From assembly GCA_015487755.1 (NCBI GenBank), contig WFPG01000050.1, positions 1 to 5,866 on the forward strand: 5,866 nt of DNA, written 5' to 3'. How positions within the stretch are numbered: position 1 is the stretch's first letter; each line of letters opens with the position of its first letter. The position numbers were made by a program, and so were the translations under genes. The notes below the pieces were generated by a model. It searched no databases and had not been told where the DNA came from. It saw only the letters and a list, made by a program, of their open reading frames with translations. Source of the stretch: Acidobacteriota bacterium. Its GTDB lineage: Bacteria; Acidobacteriota; Holophagae; Thermotomaculales; Thermotomaculaceae. Shown here one piece after another: positions 5,763 through 5,866 of this stretch.

Positions 5763-5866
5763 ATGAAAAGTGTGTTTTTGGTTGTGTATTTAATCTATTC
5801 CGCCATTGTTATTGTTTTTTCTTTTATCTCAAAGAGCAAGGAAGAGACGACGGAGTCTTTCTGGAC
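5763..5866 (+). CDS. Start of a membrane protein gene, possibly a sodium/solute symporter (cut by window edge)
   Basis: Only 34 codons are present. The ATG at 5763 opens with MKSVFLVVYLIYSAIVIVFS, one clear membrane helix (about 3-22), followed by a polar stretch FISKSKEETTESFW. A first helix, then a basic/acidic linker, then an aromatic residue resembles the beginning of sodium:solute symporters, where the next residues would form an F-x-x-(A/G)-G-R motif; that part lies beyond the window, so the family is a guess. A perfect TATAAT sits 8 bases before the ATG, and no ribosome binding site is visible. The frame stays open upstream, but no better start is found there. It is divergent from the DUF2726 gene. 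Confidence 0.55.
   Translation, partial: MKSVFLVVYLIYSAIVIVFSFISKSKEETTESFW

Noticed and set aside
5709..5779. AAAAACACTTTT at 5709-5720 is nearly the inverse of AAAAGTGTGTTTTT at 5766-5779, a possible hairpin or operator.
   Set aside because: The match is imperfect, made mostly of A and T in an AT-rich gap, and one arm lies in coding sequence.

Overview
The window reads as ordinary bacterial chromosome from an AT-rich organism. Arginine is written mostly as AGA/AGG, isoleucine often as ATA, and Shine-Dalgarno (SD) sequences are strong GGAGG types. The MEP-pathway gene ispF points to a bacterium rather than an archaeon. The AGR/ATA bias would fit a thermophile or another AT-rich anaerobe, but the taxon cannot be fixed from the sequence. 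Gene density is high. I see no rRNA, tRNA, CRISPR array, insertion sequence or phage gene.

Layout. Positions 1-2742 are a leftward block: an acyl-CoA dehydrogenase gene (1492-2742), then 79 bp, then a DrrA/CcmA-like ABC ATPase gene (498-1412), then its ABC-2-type membrane partner (1-501, cut by the window edge). The partner starts at a TTG that overlaps the ATPase stop codon. A divergent intergenic region (2743-2865) holds a good sigma-70-type promoter for a rightward pair: a POT-like MFS transporter (2866-4470) and, after a single base, ispF (4472-4951). ispF meets a leftward gene head-on (4948-5634). That gene encodes a membrane-anchored DUF2726/zinc-ribbon protein, and the two stop codons share the palindrome TTAA. 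A second divergent region (5635-5762) carries candidate promoters in both directions. The right-hand promoter is so close to its ATG that the mRNA of the last, truncated membrane-protein gene (5763 onward) is predicted to be leaderless.

How the genes work together. The only clear functional unit is the ABC exporter pair. The acyl-CoA dehydrogenase may share its transcript but has no obvious functional tie to it. The transporter and ispF are almost certainly co-transcribed, probably for packing rather than pathway reasons.

No previously undescribed multi-gene system is apparent. The most interesting points are: an acyl-CoA dehydrogenase whose catalytic glutamate lies at the long-chain/isovaleryl position rather than the medium-chain position; a POT-like transporter with a degenerate ExxER motif and an extra C-terminal membrane helix; a membrane-anchored DUF2726/zinc-ribbon protein; the TTAA shared-stop junction; and the predicted leaderless gene.
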